From: Bog-756 sp963824645
Lineage (GTDB): Bacteria; Actinomycetota; Acidimicrobiia; Acidimicrobiales; RAAP-2
Direction: 5' to 3'
NCBI GenBank assembly: GCA_963824645.1
Contig: CAWGQC010000003.1
Location: 473,216-537,215 of the forward strand
Length of the DNA: 64,000 nt
Shown here: positions 16,181-25,631 of the stretch, piece after piece
Layout: every line of letters starts with the position of its first letter
How positions within the stretch are numbered: position 1 is the first letter of the stretch
Made by a program: the position numbers and the translations under genes
Notes under the pieces: model-generated
Databases searched by the model: none
Told to the model about the DNA's origin: nothing
The model's input: the letters and a program-made list of their open reading frames with translations, nothing else

Positions 16181-17047
16181 GTGGCTGCAGACCCGTCCGG
16201 AGGCCCGACCCCGGCCCCGTCCGGCTCAGCCGGGCGACCCGACCCCTTCGTGCTGACGGAGACCGGGGAGGGGCGCTTCTCGGCCACCAGCGTCGGCGAT
16301 CCTGCCGCCTATCAGGTCGTCTACGGCGGACAGCTGCTGGCGCAGATGATCCTGGCCTCGGACCGGGTGGCCGCCGACAAGGTGGTGGCCTCCATCCACA
16401 CCCTGTTCGCCCGTGGCGCCACACCCACCAAGCCCATCGAGATCGACGTGGATGTCATCCATGACGGTCGGACCATGGGGAGCCACTCGGTCACCGTCCA
16501 CCAGGGTGACCGGGTCTGCGCCCAGGGTCTGGTGCTGCGCCGGGCCGACGGCCCCGATCTGATCCGGCACGAACCATCCCGGCCCGACGTCGAGGGACCG
16601 GAGGCGTCGCCGCCCGCCCCACAGGCCGGGCTGGCCGCTCCGGGGTGTGAGCTCCGGGTAGTCGGCGGGGTTGACACCGGCGACCCCGACGGCCCGGTAG
16701 GACCGGCCGAGCTCTTCGTCTGGATGCGGCTTCCCGACGGGCAGGACGATCCGGCGCTGGCCCAGGCCCTATTGGCCTACGGAACGGACGGCTTCCTGAT
16801 CGGCACGGCCATGCGCCCCCATGCCGGCGTCGGCCAGTCCATGGCCCACGGCGCGATCGCCACCGGGGTGGTTTCCCATACCCTCACGTTCCATGAGCCT
16901 GTTCCCACCGGTACCTGGCTGCTCATGGCCCACGAGGGTGCATGGGCCGGTAGGGGAGCGGCCTACGGACGAGCCCAGGTCTTCACGGCGGAGGGTGCAC
17001 TGGTGGCATCCTTCGTCCAAGAGAGCATGATCAGAGACGCCCGATGA
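16181..17047 (+). CDS. Acyl-CoA thioesterase II (TesB-like, double hot-dog)
   Basis: A 288-residue thioesterase that hydrolyses acyl-CoA to free acid and CoA. The first hot-dog begins at VVYGGQLLAQMILASDRV; the second ends HTLTFHEPVPTGTWLLMAHE and GRAQVFTAEGALVASFVQES, both typical of TesB. The N-terminus is a 20-residue Pro/Gly-rich stretch. The GTG follows the SDR stop by 5 bp. In a catabolic operon it may release dead-end CoA esters and recover CoA. Confidence 0.88.
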   Translation: MAADPSGGPTPAPSGSAGRPDPFVLTETGEGRFSATSVGDPAAYQVVYGGQLLAQMILASDRVAADKVVASIHTLFARGATPTKPIEIDVDVIHDGRTMGSHSVTVHQGDRVCAQGLVLRRADGPDLIRHEPSRPDVEGPEASPPAPQAGLAAPGCELRVVGGVDTGDPDGPVGPAELFVWMRLPDGQDDPALAQALLAYGTDGFLIGTAMRPHAGVGQSMAHGAIATGVVSHTLTFHEPVPTGTWLLMAHEGAWAGRGAAYGRAQVFTAEGALVASFVQESMIRDAR

Positions 17048-17072
17048 GTTACCGGGCTGAAGAGGAGAAACC

Positions 17073-18584
17073 ATGACCACGACCCTCGACCCCGCCGCCA
17101 TCACCGGCGAGTCCCGGATGCTCATCGACGGCCAGCTGGTGGAGGCCGAGTCGGGCAAGCGCTTCCCCAACATCAATCCGGCTACCGAGGAGGTGCTGGG
17201 GGAGACGGCCGACGCCGGTCATGGAGACATGGACCGGGCTATCGCCGCGGCGCGGCGGGCCTTCGACACCACCACCTGGTCGACCGACGGAGAGCTCCGG
17301 AAGCGTTGCCTGTTCCAGTTGCAGGAGGCTCTGGAGAGCGAGGTGGAGCTGCTCCGGGCCGAGCTGGTGGCCGAGGTGGGGACACCGGTTCTCCTGACCT
17401 ACGGGCCGCAGCTCGACGAGCCGCTGTCGGAAGGATTGACCTGGCCGGCCCGGTTCATCGACGAGTTCGCCTGGGAACGGGACCTTCCCGAAGGCAAGGC
17501 CTTCGGTATGCAGAGCTGGCGTCGGGTGTACAAGGAGGCGGTCGGGGTGGTGGCCGCCATAGTGCCGTGGAACTACCCCTTCGAGGTCACCATCAACAAG
17601 ATCGGCCAGGCCCTGGCCGCCGGCAACACGGTCATCCTCAAGGCCGCTCCCGATACGCCGTGGAACGCCACCCGCATCGGCCGGTTGGTGGCCGAACGGA
17701 CCGATTTCCCCGACGGCGTGTTCCAGGTGGTGGTCACCAGCGACAACGAAGTGGCCGAGGACCTGGTGACCGACGGCCGGGTCGACCTCATCTCCTTCAC
17801 CGGATCGACGGCCGTGGGTCGCCGCATCATGGAGAAGGGCGCCCCGACCCTCAAGCGTCTCTTCCTCGAGCTGGGGGGCAAGTCAGCCGACATCGTGCTC
17901 GAGGACGCCGACCTCGAGGCCAAGCTCAGCTCGGCCTGGGCGGTGTGCGTCCACGGCGGACAGGGGTGCGTGATGCTGACCCGCATGCTGCTGCCGCGGT
18001 CCCGTTACGAGGAGGGGGTGGAGATGATGGCGGAGGGCTTCCGCAATGTTCCTTACGGAGATCCGACTGATCCTTCCAACTTCCAGGGACCTCAGATCAA
18101 TGCCCGCCAGCGCGACAAGATCCTGGGCTATATCGAACAGGGTCAGAAGGAGGGCGCCCGGGTGGTGGTGGGCGGGGGACGCCCCTCCCAGCTCTCCAGG
18201 GGCTACTTCGTGGAGCCCACCCTGATGGCCGACGTGGACAACTCGATGACCATCGCCCAGGAGGAGATCTTCGGACCGGTGCTGGTGGCCATCCCCTTCG
18301 ATGACGAGGAGGACGCCATCCGCATCGCCAACGACAGCCCTTATGGCCTGGGCTGCGGGGTGACTTCGGGGTCCGAGGAGCATGCCATCGCCGTGGCCCG
18401 TCGCATCCGGGCCGGTTCGGCCATGGTCAACGGAGGGCTCTGGTACGGGGCCGACGCGCCCTTCGGCGGATACAAAGCCAGCGGCATCGGCCGGCAGAAC
18501 GGGGTCGAGGGCTTCGAGCAGTACACCGAGACCAAAACCATCGCCGGGCCGGTGCCGGGCTCGGGCGGGGGAGCTTTCGGTTAG
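17073..18584 (+). CDS. Aldehyde dehydrogenase (NAD(P)-dependent)
   Basis: A 503-residue aldehyde dehydrogenase. Catalytic Cys299 (HGGQGCVMLTR) and general base Glu266 (LFLELGGKSAD) are present, with IVPWNYPFEVTINK for cofactor binding and FTGSTAVGRRIMEKG. Ribosome-binding AGAGGAGAAA precedes the ATG. It would oxidise an aldehyde, for instance one made by retro-aldol cleavage of a side chain by the upstream thiolase-like pair; that link is inference. Its stop overlaps the stop of the convergent crotonase by 4 bp. Confidence 0.92.
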   Translation: MTTTLDPAAITGESRMLIDGQLVEAESGKRFPNINPATEEVLGETADAGHGDMDRAIAAARRAFDTTTWSTDGELRKRCLFQLQEALESEVELLRAELVAEVGTPVLLTYGPQLDEPLSEGLTWPARFIDEFAWERDLPEGKAFGMQSWRRVYKEAVGVVAAIVPWNYPFEVTINKIGQALAAGNTVILKAAPDTPWNATRIGRLVAERTDFPDGVFQVVVTSDNEVAEDLVTDGRVDLISFTGSTAVGRRIMEKGAPTLKRLFLELGGKSADIVLEDADLEAKLSSAWAVCVHGGQGCVMLTRMLLPRSRYEEGVEMMAEGFRNVPYGDPTDPSNFQGPQINARQRDKILGYIEQGQKEGARVVVGGGRPSQLSRGYFVEPTLMADVDNSMTIAQEEIFGPVLVAIPFDDEEDAIRIANDSPYGLGCGVTSGSEEHAIAVARRIRAGSAMVNGGLWYGADAPFGGYKASGIGRQNGVEGFEQYTETKTIAGPVPGSGGGAFG

Positions 18585-19396
18585 CGCAGACGCCACTCGA
18601 TCCGCTGGCCCGAGGTGAACTTGGACTGACCCTCGGCCAGCAGGGCCGGGTCGGTGCCCACGTGGGTGAAGAGGAAGGCCTGATCGAGGGCCTGGCGACG
18701 TGAGAGCTCCAACCCGGTCCACAGAGCCCGGACGGTGCCCCCGACGGCCAGGGCCGGCTGGTCGGCGATGGCCGTGGCCGCCCACGCCGTGCGCTCGGTG
18801 AGCTCGGCCATGGGGACCACTTCGGAGACGAAGCCGATCTGGTGGGCCCGGGCCGCCGACATCCGCTCGTGCGCCCCCAGCAGCGAAAGCCGGACCACCT
18901 CCTGGAAGGGCATCTTGTGCAGCAGGTTGATGGGTTCGAAGGCGGCCGGCATGCCGTAGGTGACGTGCGGATCGAAGAAGGTGGCGTGCTCGGCGGCGAT
19001 GATGAAATCCACCTCGCCCAGTATGTAGAAGGCACCCCCGCAGGCCATGCCGTTGATGGCGGCGATGACCGGCTTCCACAGGTCGTTGGATTTGGGGCAG
19101 ACGCTCTTGCCCGGGTCGTCGAAGTCCCACGGCGTGTTGTAACCGGGCAGCTTGCCTGGCGGGAGGTCGTCGAAATTGCCGACGTCGGCCCGGTCCAGTC
19201 CGGTGCAGAAGGCCTTTTCGCCGCTGCCGGTCACCACCACGCACCGGACGTCGTCGTTGGTCCGGAGCATGGCCCACAGGTCGCGCAGCTCCCGCTGCAT
19301 GGTGGTGTCGAAGGCGTTGAGTGCCTCGGGGCGGTTGAGGGTCACCCAGGCCACGCCGTCTGATTCGTCGTACAGTAAGGACTCGAGCTCGGGCAT
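18581..19396 (-). CDS. Crotonase-fold protein lacking canonical glutamates
   Basis: A 271-residue enoyl-CoA hydratase/isomerase-family protein with VAWVTLNRPEALNAFDTTMQ and FCTGLDRADVGNF. The two hydratase glutamates are replaced by Tyr (CGGAFYILGEVD) and His (FFDPHVTYG). The longer reading frame has an ATG at 19405, but that ATG lies inside a TACCAT hexamer whose end is 7 nt before ATG 19396, so I take 19396 as a leaderless start. Function as hydratase is uncertain; it may be an isomerase or hydrolase. Confidence 0.84.
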   Translation of the reverse strand: MPELESLLYDESDGVAWVTLNRPEALNAFDTTMQRELRDLWAMLRTNDDVRCVVVTGSGEKAFCTGLDRADVGNFDDLPPGKLPGYNTPWDFDDPGKSVCPKSNDLWKPVIAAINGMACGGAFYILGEVDFIIAAEHATFFDPHVTYGMPAAFEPINLLHKMPFQEVVRLSLLGAHERMSAARAHQIGFVSEVVPMAELTERTAWAATAIADQPALAVGGTVRALWTGLELSRRQALDQAFLFTHVGTDPALLAEGQSKFTSGQRIEWRLR

Positions 19397-19403
19397 GGCG
19401 GTC

Positions 19404-19409
19404 ATGGTA
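19404..19409 (-). promoter_or_regulatory. Putative -10 element of the crotonase gene (leaderless)
   Basis: Read on the minus strand the hexamer is TACCAT, 7 nt before ATG 19396. The next 120 bp toward the amine oxidase gene hold no other visible signal. Confidence 0.45.
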
Positions 19410-19535
19410 TCGGCCCTCGTCGATGGGAACGGCAGGGGAGGGGTGCGTTCCTGTCGTGCGTCCCGGTTGTCCGCCCCGCCTGCTTCGGTCGCCCCTCCCC
19501 CGCTGGCCCGCGCCCCGGAGGGGTGCCGGTGCGGT

Positions 19536-21461
19536 TCAGTCGCAGTGGTCGCTGGGCGGGGGCAGGTCGAGTGCCGGGTTGCGGTCGAAAAACCCGACCG
19601 GGGCCAGATGGAACCCGCAGTACTCCACGGGCATGACCGGCCAGTCCTCGGGACGGGGCGAGTGGGTCACGCCGAAGGTGTGCCAGGCCACGATGTCGGT
19701 ACCCACCAGAGGTCGATCGGCACTGGTCCAACGGGGGAGCCCCTCGCCTCCGGGGTGCTGGTTGGGAAAGTCACCGGCGGCCCGCCGTTCGTCGGGGGCG
19801 TACGGGGTGACCCACAGATTGTGTCGGGCGAAACCGGCCCGCTGCCCGATGGACGACTCGGGCCGGGCGTGCAGAGTGGGTGTCGAGCCGGGGACCAGCT
19901 TGTAGGCCACCGCCCGCCCCAGTCCGTTGGTCGACTCCGGGTTCACGAAGCGCCAGTGCCGTCCGCTGGCCGGGTCCACGTCCCGTCGGGCCTCCAGCTC
20001 GGACTCGAGCCGAGTGGCCTGCTGACGGAACCCGTTGCCCCACGGATTGTCCTCCCCCGGCTCCAGTGTCTCGAAGCCGACCTCGTAGGCCTCGTTGAGC
20101 GCACCGTCGACGTTCATATCGAGACGGGCACAGAAGAGGTGTTGATGCAGAGGCGCAGCCAGGCCGGGAGCCACCTCCGTGGCGAACGGGGTTGGTTCGC
20201 CCGGCGCGATGGCCTGGGTCGACATGATGCCGGTGAGCTTGACCTCCAGCTGGATGGTGCCGTCCAGATAGAAATACCAGAAGAAGCCGTATTCGTAGTT
20301 GCCCACGGTGGAGATGGAGGAGACCACCAGCCGACGGGAACGACGGACTTCGGTGCGCCCCGTATTCATGTCGTTGTGCTTCCAGAGGATGCCGTAGTCC
20401 TCCTCGTGGATGCAGATGGCGTTGGCCACCACGTAGGGGTGGCCGTGTTCGCTGCACAGGATGGCGTCGAGGTAGGTGATCGACCCGAGACAGTCACAGC
20501 CCAGGGTGAGTGAGTTGGCCATCCGGCCGAGACCCCACTCGCCGACGTCGAAGGCGTTCTTCCACCCGTGCAGTGGACCGGGATCGCCGTAGGGGACGAC
20601 CATCTCGCTTATCGATGCGCGGTACACGATGGGGCGGGTGCCATGGCCTTCGTCGTAGCCGATGGTGTGCAGAACGAGACCCTCGAGCGGGTCCATCGAC
20701 GCCCGCAGGGACCATCCTTGCCAGGCCAGGTGGTTGCCCTCCACGGTGAAGCTGACCCCTTCGGGCTGCACGATGTCCAGCGGGCGGAGATCGGTCCGCC
20801 ACGGTTGATTGTCTTCGGGCAGATAGCTTCCCCGATCTTCGGGTAGCGGGACGACACCGAGGTCGAGCACCTCGAGCACTTCACCGCGGGCGCCGTCCAC
20901 GGTGGCCAGTACCCCTTCGATGGGTCGGGCATAGCCGTTGTCCGACGGCTCTTGGCGATAGAAGCAGACGCAACGGGAGATGCGCCGGCCCTCTTCGATG
21001 GCGTGGCCGAAGTTGCCGGTGGGCCACGGATCGATCTGCACCTTGTCGAAGTCGGTGATGCCCCGCCGGCGCATGGCTTCCTGCCAGGCCGGGTCGGCCC
21101 GCAGGGCGATGGTGGCCCGGTACGCGTCATCGAAGAGGAGGGCGGGACGGGCGCCCTCGCGCTCGGTCCAGCTCACGACCTCTCCGCCGGGCACCACCAC
21201 CACCGCCTCGATGGCTCCGCTGTCGGGTCCGGGGACGAGGGTGACCCGGATCCGACGGGGGACCGGGTCACCGGGCGAGAAGGCTTCGACGATCGCCTTG
21301 CCCGGCTCCTCCACGGTGACCAGCGAGATGAGGGCATGGTCGGTGAGCCTCCCGGTGGCCCGCACCGCCGCCACCGCCGATTCAACCTCGTGGGACCGCA
21401 GCGGATCGAGGGGATGCGTAACCTCCTCCGCCGCCTGGTCGGGATTCACCTCCACCGTCAC
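19536..21461 (-). CDS. Copper-containing primary amine oxidase
   Basis: A 641-residue copper amine oxidase that oxidises primary amines to aldehydes, ammonia and H2O2 using copper and a self-made topaquinone. The precursor tyrosine is Tyr389 in VGNYEYGFFW. The catalytic-base region is NAFDVGEWGLGRMANS, and copper-ligand histidines lie in PLHQHLFCARLDM and in the late GVTHSPRPEDWPVMP. Length matches the Arthrobacter enzymes. The GTG at 21461 is 5 nt after GAGGAGGT. There is no signal peptide, so it is probably cytoplasmic. No amine transporter is adjacent; it is unusual among CoA genes. Confidence 0.93.
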   Translation of the reverse strand: MTVEVNPDQAAEEVTHPLDPLRSHEVESAVAAVRATGRLTDHALISLVTVEEPGKAIVEAFSPGDPVPRRIRVTLVPGPDSGAIEAVVVVPGGEVVSWTEREGARPALLFDDAYRATIALRADPAWQEAMRRRGITDFDKVQIDPWPTGNFGHAIEEGRRISRCVCFYRQEPSDNGYARPIEGVLATVDGARGEVLEVLDLGVVPLPEDRGSYLPEDNQPWRTDLRPLDIVQPEGVSFTVEGNHLAWQGWSLRASMDPLEGLVLHTIGYDEGHGTRPIVYRASISEMVVPYGDPGPLHGWKNAFDVGEWGLGRMANSLTLGCDCLGSITYLDAILCSEHGHPYVVANAICIHEEDYGILWKHNDMNTGRTEVRRSRRLVVSSISTVGNYEYGFFWYFYLDGTIQLEVKLTGIMSTQAIAPGEPTPFATEVAPGLAAPLHQHLFCARLDMNVDGALNEAYEVGFETLEPGEDNPWGNGFRQQATRLESELEARRDVDPASGRHWRFVNPESTNGLGRAVAYKLVPGSTPTLHARPESSIGQRAGFARHNLWVTPYAPDERRAAGDFPNQHPGGEGLPRWTSADRPLVGTDIVAWHTFGVTHSPRPEDWPVMPVEYCGFHLAPVGFFDRNPALDLPPPSDHCD

Positions 21462-21669
21462 GGTCGACCTCCTCGGGTGCGGGGGTGGTCTGAGGGGGAC
21501 CCCTCTTTCTCCGCCGGCCGGTCGAGCTGGCCGACCCTTCCCGCGCCACCGTCCGGGTTGATGATCGGTCCGGCCTCGGTACCGAGTTGTGGCATGTCCG
21601 TCCTCCCCCTCGTCCTGACGCTCACGAGACGCGATCCACCGGCCCGGGCAGCGCCGATGCCCGGCACAG

Positions 21670-21675
21670 TAGTCT
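21670..21675 (+). promoter_or_regulatory. Putative -10 element of the ligase-ferredoxin-ACAD operon
   Basis: TAGTCT ends 8 nt before the ATG at 21684, and no ribosome-binding site is visible. It lies in the 222-bp divergent gap with the amine oxidase gene; the rest of the gap shows nothing clear. Confidence 0.4.
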
Positions 21676-21683
21676 CTGCGGCG

Positions 21684-23204
21684 ATGACAGAACGTACCCC
21701 GACTCCGGTCCGCGGGGTGACGGGCCATGCCGAGGCGGGTCCCGAGAGACCGGCCTTGATCTTCGGGGACGCGGTACGCACCTACGGTGAGCTTGACCGC
21801 CGGGCCCGCCGTCTGGCCACCGTTTTGAAGGAACGGGGCGCCGGCCCGCTCCGACCGGTGGCCGCCGTCCTCCCCAACGGGATCGAAGCCTTCGAGGTGG
21901 CCGTGGCCGCCGCCATGATCAACGCTCCCTTTCTACCCGTCAATTGGCATCTCAAGGCCGATGAACTGGCCTACATCCTGGCTGATGCCGACGTGGCGGT
22001 GGCTGTCGGCGAGGCCGGTATCACCGAGGAGGCCCTGGCCAGTGCCCTCACCCACCATCCGGCCGGCTTCCTCCTGGTGGGTTCCGACTACGACAAGGAA
22101 ATCGAGTCGGCCGCGCCATTGCCGGGAGCGGACAGCGGAGCCGGCCCCGAGCTGATGTTCTACACGTCAGGCACCACCGCCCGGCCCAAAGGGGTGGTTC
22201 ACACCAGCCTGTCGGACAACAGTGGGCGGGTCCGCGGCATGGAGGGCCAAGTGGCTCTGTGGAGATGGACAGCGGACGACGTCTACGTGATGAGCGGGCC
22301 GGCCTACCACGCCTCCCACCTGGGCTGGGGGCTGTGCTCCCTGTACGTGGGGGCCACCACCATCATCACCTCGCAGTTCGAGGCCCGCTCTTTTCTCGAC
22401 CAGGTGGCCGAGCACCGCGGTACCCGGTCCTTTATGGTGCCCGCCCACTTCATCCGCATCCTGGAGATCCCCGAAGCAGAGCGCGCCACGCTGGACGTCT
22501 CGTCCTTTGCTCTCATCGTCCATGCGGCCGCTCCCTGTCCGGTGGCCGTCAAGTACAAGATGATGGATGCGTTTCCCGACGCCGCCATCCATGAGCTCTA
22601 CGGTGCCAGCGAGGGCGGTGCCACCAAGATCTCGCCCGAAGAGTGGCGGGCCCGGCCCGGAAGCGTGGGGAAGCCGTGGCCCGGGGTGGAGATCCGCATC
22701 GTCGACGAGGAAGGGAGCCCGGTTCCCACCGGCCAATCGGGCATCATCTACATCCGGCCACCCGGCCCCCAGAAGTTCAAGTACCGCAATGACGACGACG
22801 CCACCAGCCGCGCCTGGCGCGACGATGCCTTCACCGTGGGGGACATCGGGTTCCTGGACGCCGAGGGTTACCTCACCATCACCGATCGGGTTTCGGACAT
22901 GGTGTTGTGGGGTGGGGTCAACATCGCTCCCCGCGAGATCGAAGAGGTTCTGTTCGAGCATCCCGCCGTTGTCGACTGCGCCGTCTTCGGGGTTCCCGAT
23001 GAGCGGGACGGCGAGCACCTCAAGGCCATGGTGCAGGTGCGGACCGTGGTCACCACCGATGAGCTGGCCGCCCATGTCGAATCGCGGCTGGCTCGCTACA
23101 AGGTGCCCCGAGAGTGGCAATTGGTGGACGAGCTTCCCCGTGATGCCAATGGAAAGGTACGCAAGCGCCTCTTGCGCCAGGCCCACATGGCGGAGGAGAG
23201 GTAG
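21684..23204 (+). CDS. Acyl-CoA synthetase (AMP-forming ligase)
   Basis: A 506-residue ANL ligase with FYTSGTTARPKGVVHTS phosphate loop, YGASEGGATKI, hinge GDIGFLDAEGYLTITDRVSD and LPRDANGKVRKRLLR with the catalytic lysine. The start is probably leaderless. The ferredoxin GTG begins 4 bp after its stop, and the ACAD overlaps the ferredoxin, giving a tight three-gene operon. In mycobacteria ligases of this kind activate steroid side-chain acids; that assignment is not proven here. Confidence 0.91.
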   Translation: MTERTPTPVRGVTGHAEAGPERPALIFGDAVRTYGELDRRARRLATVLKERGAGPLRPVAAVLPNGIEAFEVAVAAAMINAPFLPVNWHLKADELAYILADADVAVAVGEAGITEEALASALTHHPAGFLLVGSDYDKEIESAAPLPGADSGAGPELMFYTSGTTARPKGVVHTSLSDNSGRVRGMEGQVALWRWTADDVYVMSGPAYHASHLGWGLCSLYVGATTIITSQFEARSFLDQVAEHRGTRSFMVPAHFIRILEIPEAERATLDVSSFALIVHAAAPCPVAVKYKMMDAFPDAAIHELYGASEGGATKISPEEWRARPGSVGKPWPGVEIRIVDEEGSPVPTGQSGIIYIRPPGPQKFKYRNDDDATSRAWRDDAFTVGDIGFLDAEGYLTITDRVSDMVLWGGVNIAPREIEEVLFEHPAVVDCAVFGVPDERDGEHLKAMVQVRTVVTTDELAAHVESRLARYKVPREWQLVDELPRDANGKVRKRLLRQAHMAEER

Positions 23205-23208
23205 ATCG

Positions 23209-23433
23209 GTGGTGCTGCGTCCCGAGGTCGATCGTCACCGGTGCGTGGGCTCAGGCAATTGCCTGTTCTGGGCGTCTGCCACCTTCGATCTGGATGACGA
23301 GGGAATGGCTGTGGTCATCGATCCCCGCGGAGATGACGAGGACCGCATCCGTGTGGCCGTCGACGGTTGTCCGTCCAAAGCGCTGGCTCTGATCATGGAA
23401 GAGGAGGACCATGGCGATCGCCCTGTCCGATGA
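23209..23433 (+). CDS. 3Fe-4S ferredoxin, P450-partner type
   Basis: A 74-residue ferredoxin with CVGSGNC and a later CPSKAL, i.e. C-x5-C...CP with serine in the place of a fourth cysteine. The start is GTG 23209, 7 nt after GGAGGAGAGG; the next codon is also GTG. It overlaps the following ACAD by 23 bp, so translation is coupled. Its pairing with an ACAD rather than with a P450 suggests it may serve an unlinked oxygenase or reoxidise a flavin; both are inference. Confidence 0.85.
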   Translation: MVLRPEVDRHRCVGSGNCLFWASATFDLDDEGMAVVIDPRGDDEDRIRVAVDGCPSKALALIMEEEDHGDRPVR

Positions 23434-25622
23434 GCACGAAGCCCTGAGTCGGTCGGTGGGCGGATGGCTGAGCACCCACTGCCCCTCCCGTGTGCCCCGA
23501 GCCCTGCTCGACGCCGACACCGAAGAGCTCCAGCCGATCTGGAAGGCCATGGCCGCCGAAGGCTGGCTCGGTCTCCATCTGCCCGAGGAGGAGGGGGGAC
23601 AGGGCTTCTCTCTCTTCGAGCTGGCCATCGTGGTCGAAGAGACGGGCCGGGTCATGGTGCCCGGGCCGTTTCTGCCCACGGTGGTCGCCTCCGCCCTGAT
23701 CGCCGAGGCGTCACCGGGTTCGCCCCATCTGGCCGGCCTCATCGATGGCAGCACCCCGGCCGCCATCTCGCTCGGTAACCCCTGCCTCCAGGTGGTGGAC
23801 GGGGGAGCGGGCCAGGAGATCACCGTGACCGGAACCCTCCGTCCGCTGCTCGAGCGCGGCGACGGCAACGATCGCTCTGGTACCGGCCCACCGAACCAGC
23901 GGGGAGGTGGTGTGGTGTCTCCTGGACCTGACGGCGTCGGATCAAAGCGCGGTGGTGACGGCGCTGGCCAGCCTGGATCCGACTCGGCGGGTGGGACAGA
24001 TCGAGGTGGCCGCCGTCCCGGTTCCTGTCGACCGCCAAGTGGGTTCGCTGACCACCGAACGGGTGCGGCAGGTGGCGGTCACCCTCATGGCCGCCGAGCA
24101 TGCCGGCGGGGCCCGGTGGTGCCTCGACACGGCCACCGACTACGCCAAGGTCCGGGTCCAGTTCGGACGACCCATCGGGCAGTTCCAGGCCATCAAGCAC
24201 CGGTTGGCCGACATGGCCATCAGGATCGAACAGATGACCGCCGTGGCCTGGGATGCGGCCCTGGCGTTGGGAACGGGGGACGGTGAGGCCGCCGCCCTGG
24301 CCGCAGCCACCGCCGGTGCCCTGGCCCTGGACGGGTACGCCGACAGCGCCAAGGAGTGCATCCAGGTGCTCGGGGGCATCGGCTTCACCTGGGAGCACGA
24401 CGCCCACCTCCATCTCAAGAGGGCCATGGCTGACCGCCAACTGATGGGAGAGCCCGATGCTTTCCGTCGTGCGGTGGCTCACGAGGCCGGGCGCGGGGCC
24501 CGGCGCGCCCTGGTGGCCGAGCTTCCCGACGAGGCCGAGGCCATGCGGGCCGAGCTGGCCCCGGTGGTGGCCTCGGTGGCTGTTCTCGAGGAGCCGCAAC
24601 GACGCCGGGCCATCGTCGACGCCGGGCTGGTCATGCCCCACTGGCCGTCCCCCTGGGGCCGGGACGCCGGGGCGGTGGAACAGCTGGTCATCGAAGAGGA
24701 GCTGGCCGCGGCGGGCGTGGTCCGACCTCACATAGGTATCGGCGCCTGGGCACTGCCGCCGATCATCTCGCGGGGGACGCCGGAGCAACGGGAGCGCTGG
24801 GTGGATGCGACCTTGATGGGTGACCTCCACTGGTGCCAATTGTTCTCCGAGCCCGGCGCCGGCTCCGACCTGGCCAGTCTCACCACGCGAGCCGAGCCCA
24901 CCGAGGGGGGCTGGCTACTCAACGGCCAGAAGGTGTGGACGTCGATGGCCAAGCAGGCCGACTGGGGCATCTGCCTGGCTCGCACCGACCCGGCGGCGCC
25001 CAAGCACCTGGGCATCACCTACTTCATCGTCGATATGAACACGCCCGGACTGGACATCCGGCCGCTGCGCGAGCTGACCGGCGCGGCCATGTTCAACGAG
25101 GTGTTCTTCGATGATGTGTTCGTCCCCGACGACTCGGTCATCGGGGACGTCAACGGCGGATGGGGACTGGCCCGGTTGACTCTGGCCAACGAGCGGGTGT
25201 CGATGTCGTCGGGAGCGACCTTCGGGATCGGCGTGGAGTCCCTGCTGCGACTGGCCCAGCGCCGCAGTGACGACATGACCCCCAGCCTCGAGGTCACCTT
25301 GGGAGGGCTGTTGGCCGAGGCCCAGTCGCTTCGGCTCATGACCCACCGTTCCACGTTGTCCGCCTTGGCCGGCACCGACCCCGGCCCCCAGGCCAGTCTG
25401 CGCAAGCTGCTGGGTGCTGAGCACGAACAGCGGGTACAGGAACTCGGTCTGGCCATGCTCGGACCCGAAGGAGCCACCCTGGACGGATCGGCCGGCCGGT
25501 GGGGACAGGGCATGCTGGCCACCCGCTGCCTCACCGTGGCCGGCGGGACCAGTGAGGTCCAGCGCAATGTGATCGCCGAGCGTCTGCTCGGTCTTCCCCG
25601 CGACCCCGAGCCCTCGCGCTGA
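23411..25622 (+). pseudogene. Two-domain acyl-CoA dehydrogenase (FadE34-like architecture) with a frameshift
   Basis: Two ACAD modules in tandem. The first, small-type, begins MAIALSDEHEALSRSVGGWL after GAGGAGG and contains YAKVRVQFGRPIGQFQAIKH and QVLGGIGFTWEHDAHLH. The second, large-type, has LFSEPGAGSDLASLTT, LTLANERVSM (L-x-x-E-R) and VAGGTSEVQRNVIAERLLGL. An intact copy would be about 735 residues, like mycobacterial FadE34 and relatives. The frame breaks near 23848-23870: the upstream frame reads TGTLRPLL and then loses similarity, while the next frame resumes as ATIALVPAHRTSGEVVW. One extra base, or two missing, explains it. It is either a recent pseudogene or a sequencing error; downstream sequence is otherwise intact. 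Confidence 0.85.
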
Positions 25623-25631
25623 CCCGGTCGG

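Noticed and set aside
23411..25622. Programmed frameshift joining the two ACAD halves
   Set aside because: There is no slippery heptamer or strong downstream structure near 23848-23870; a mutation or base-call error is simpler.
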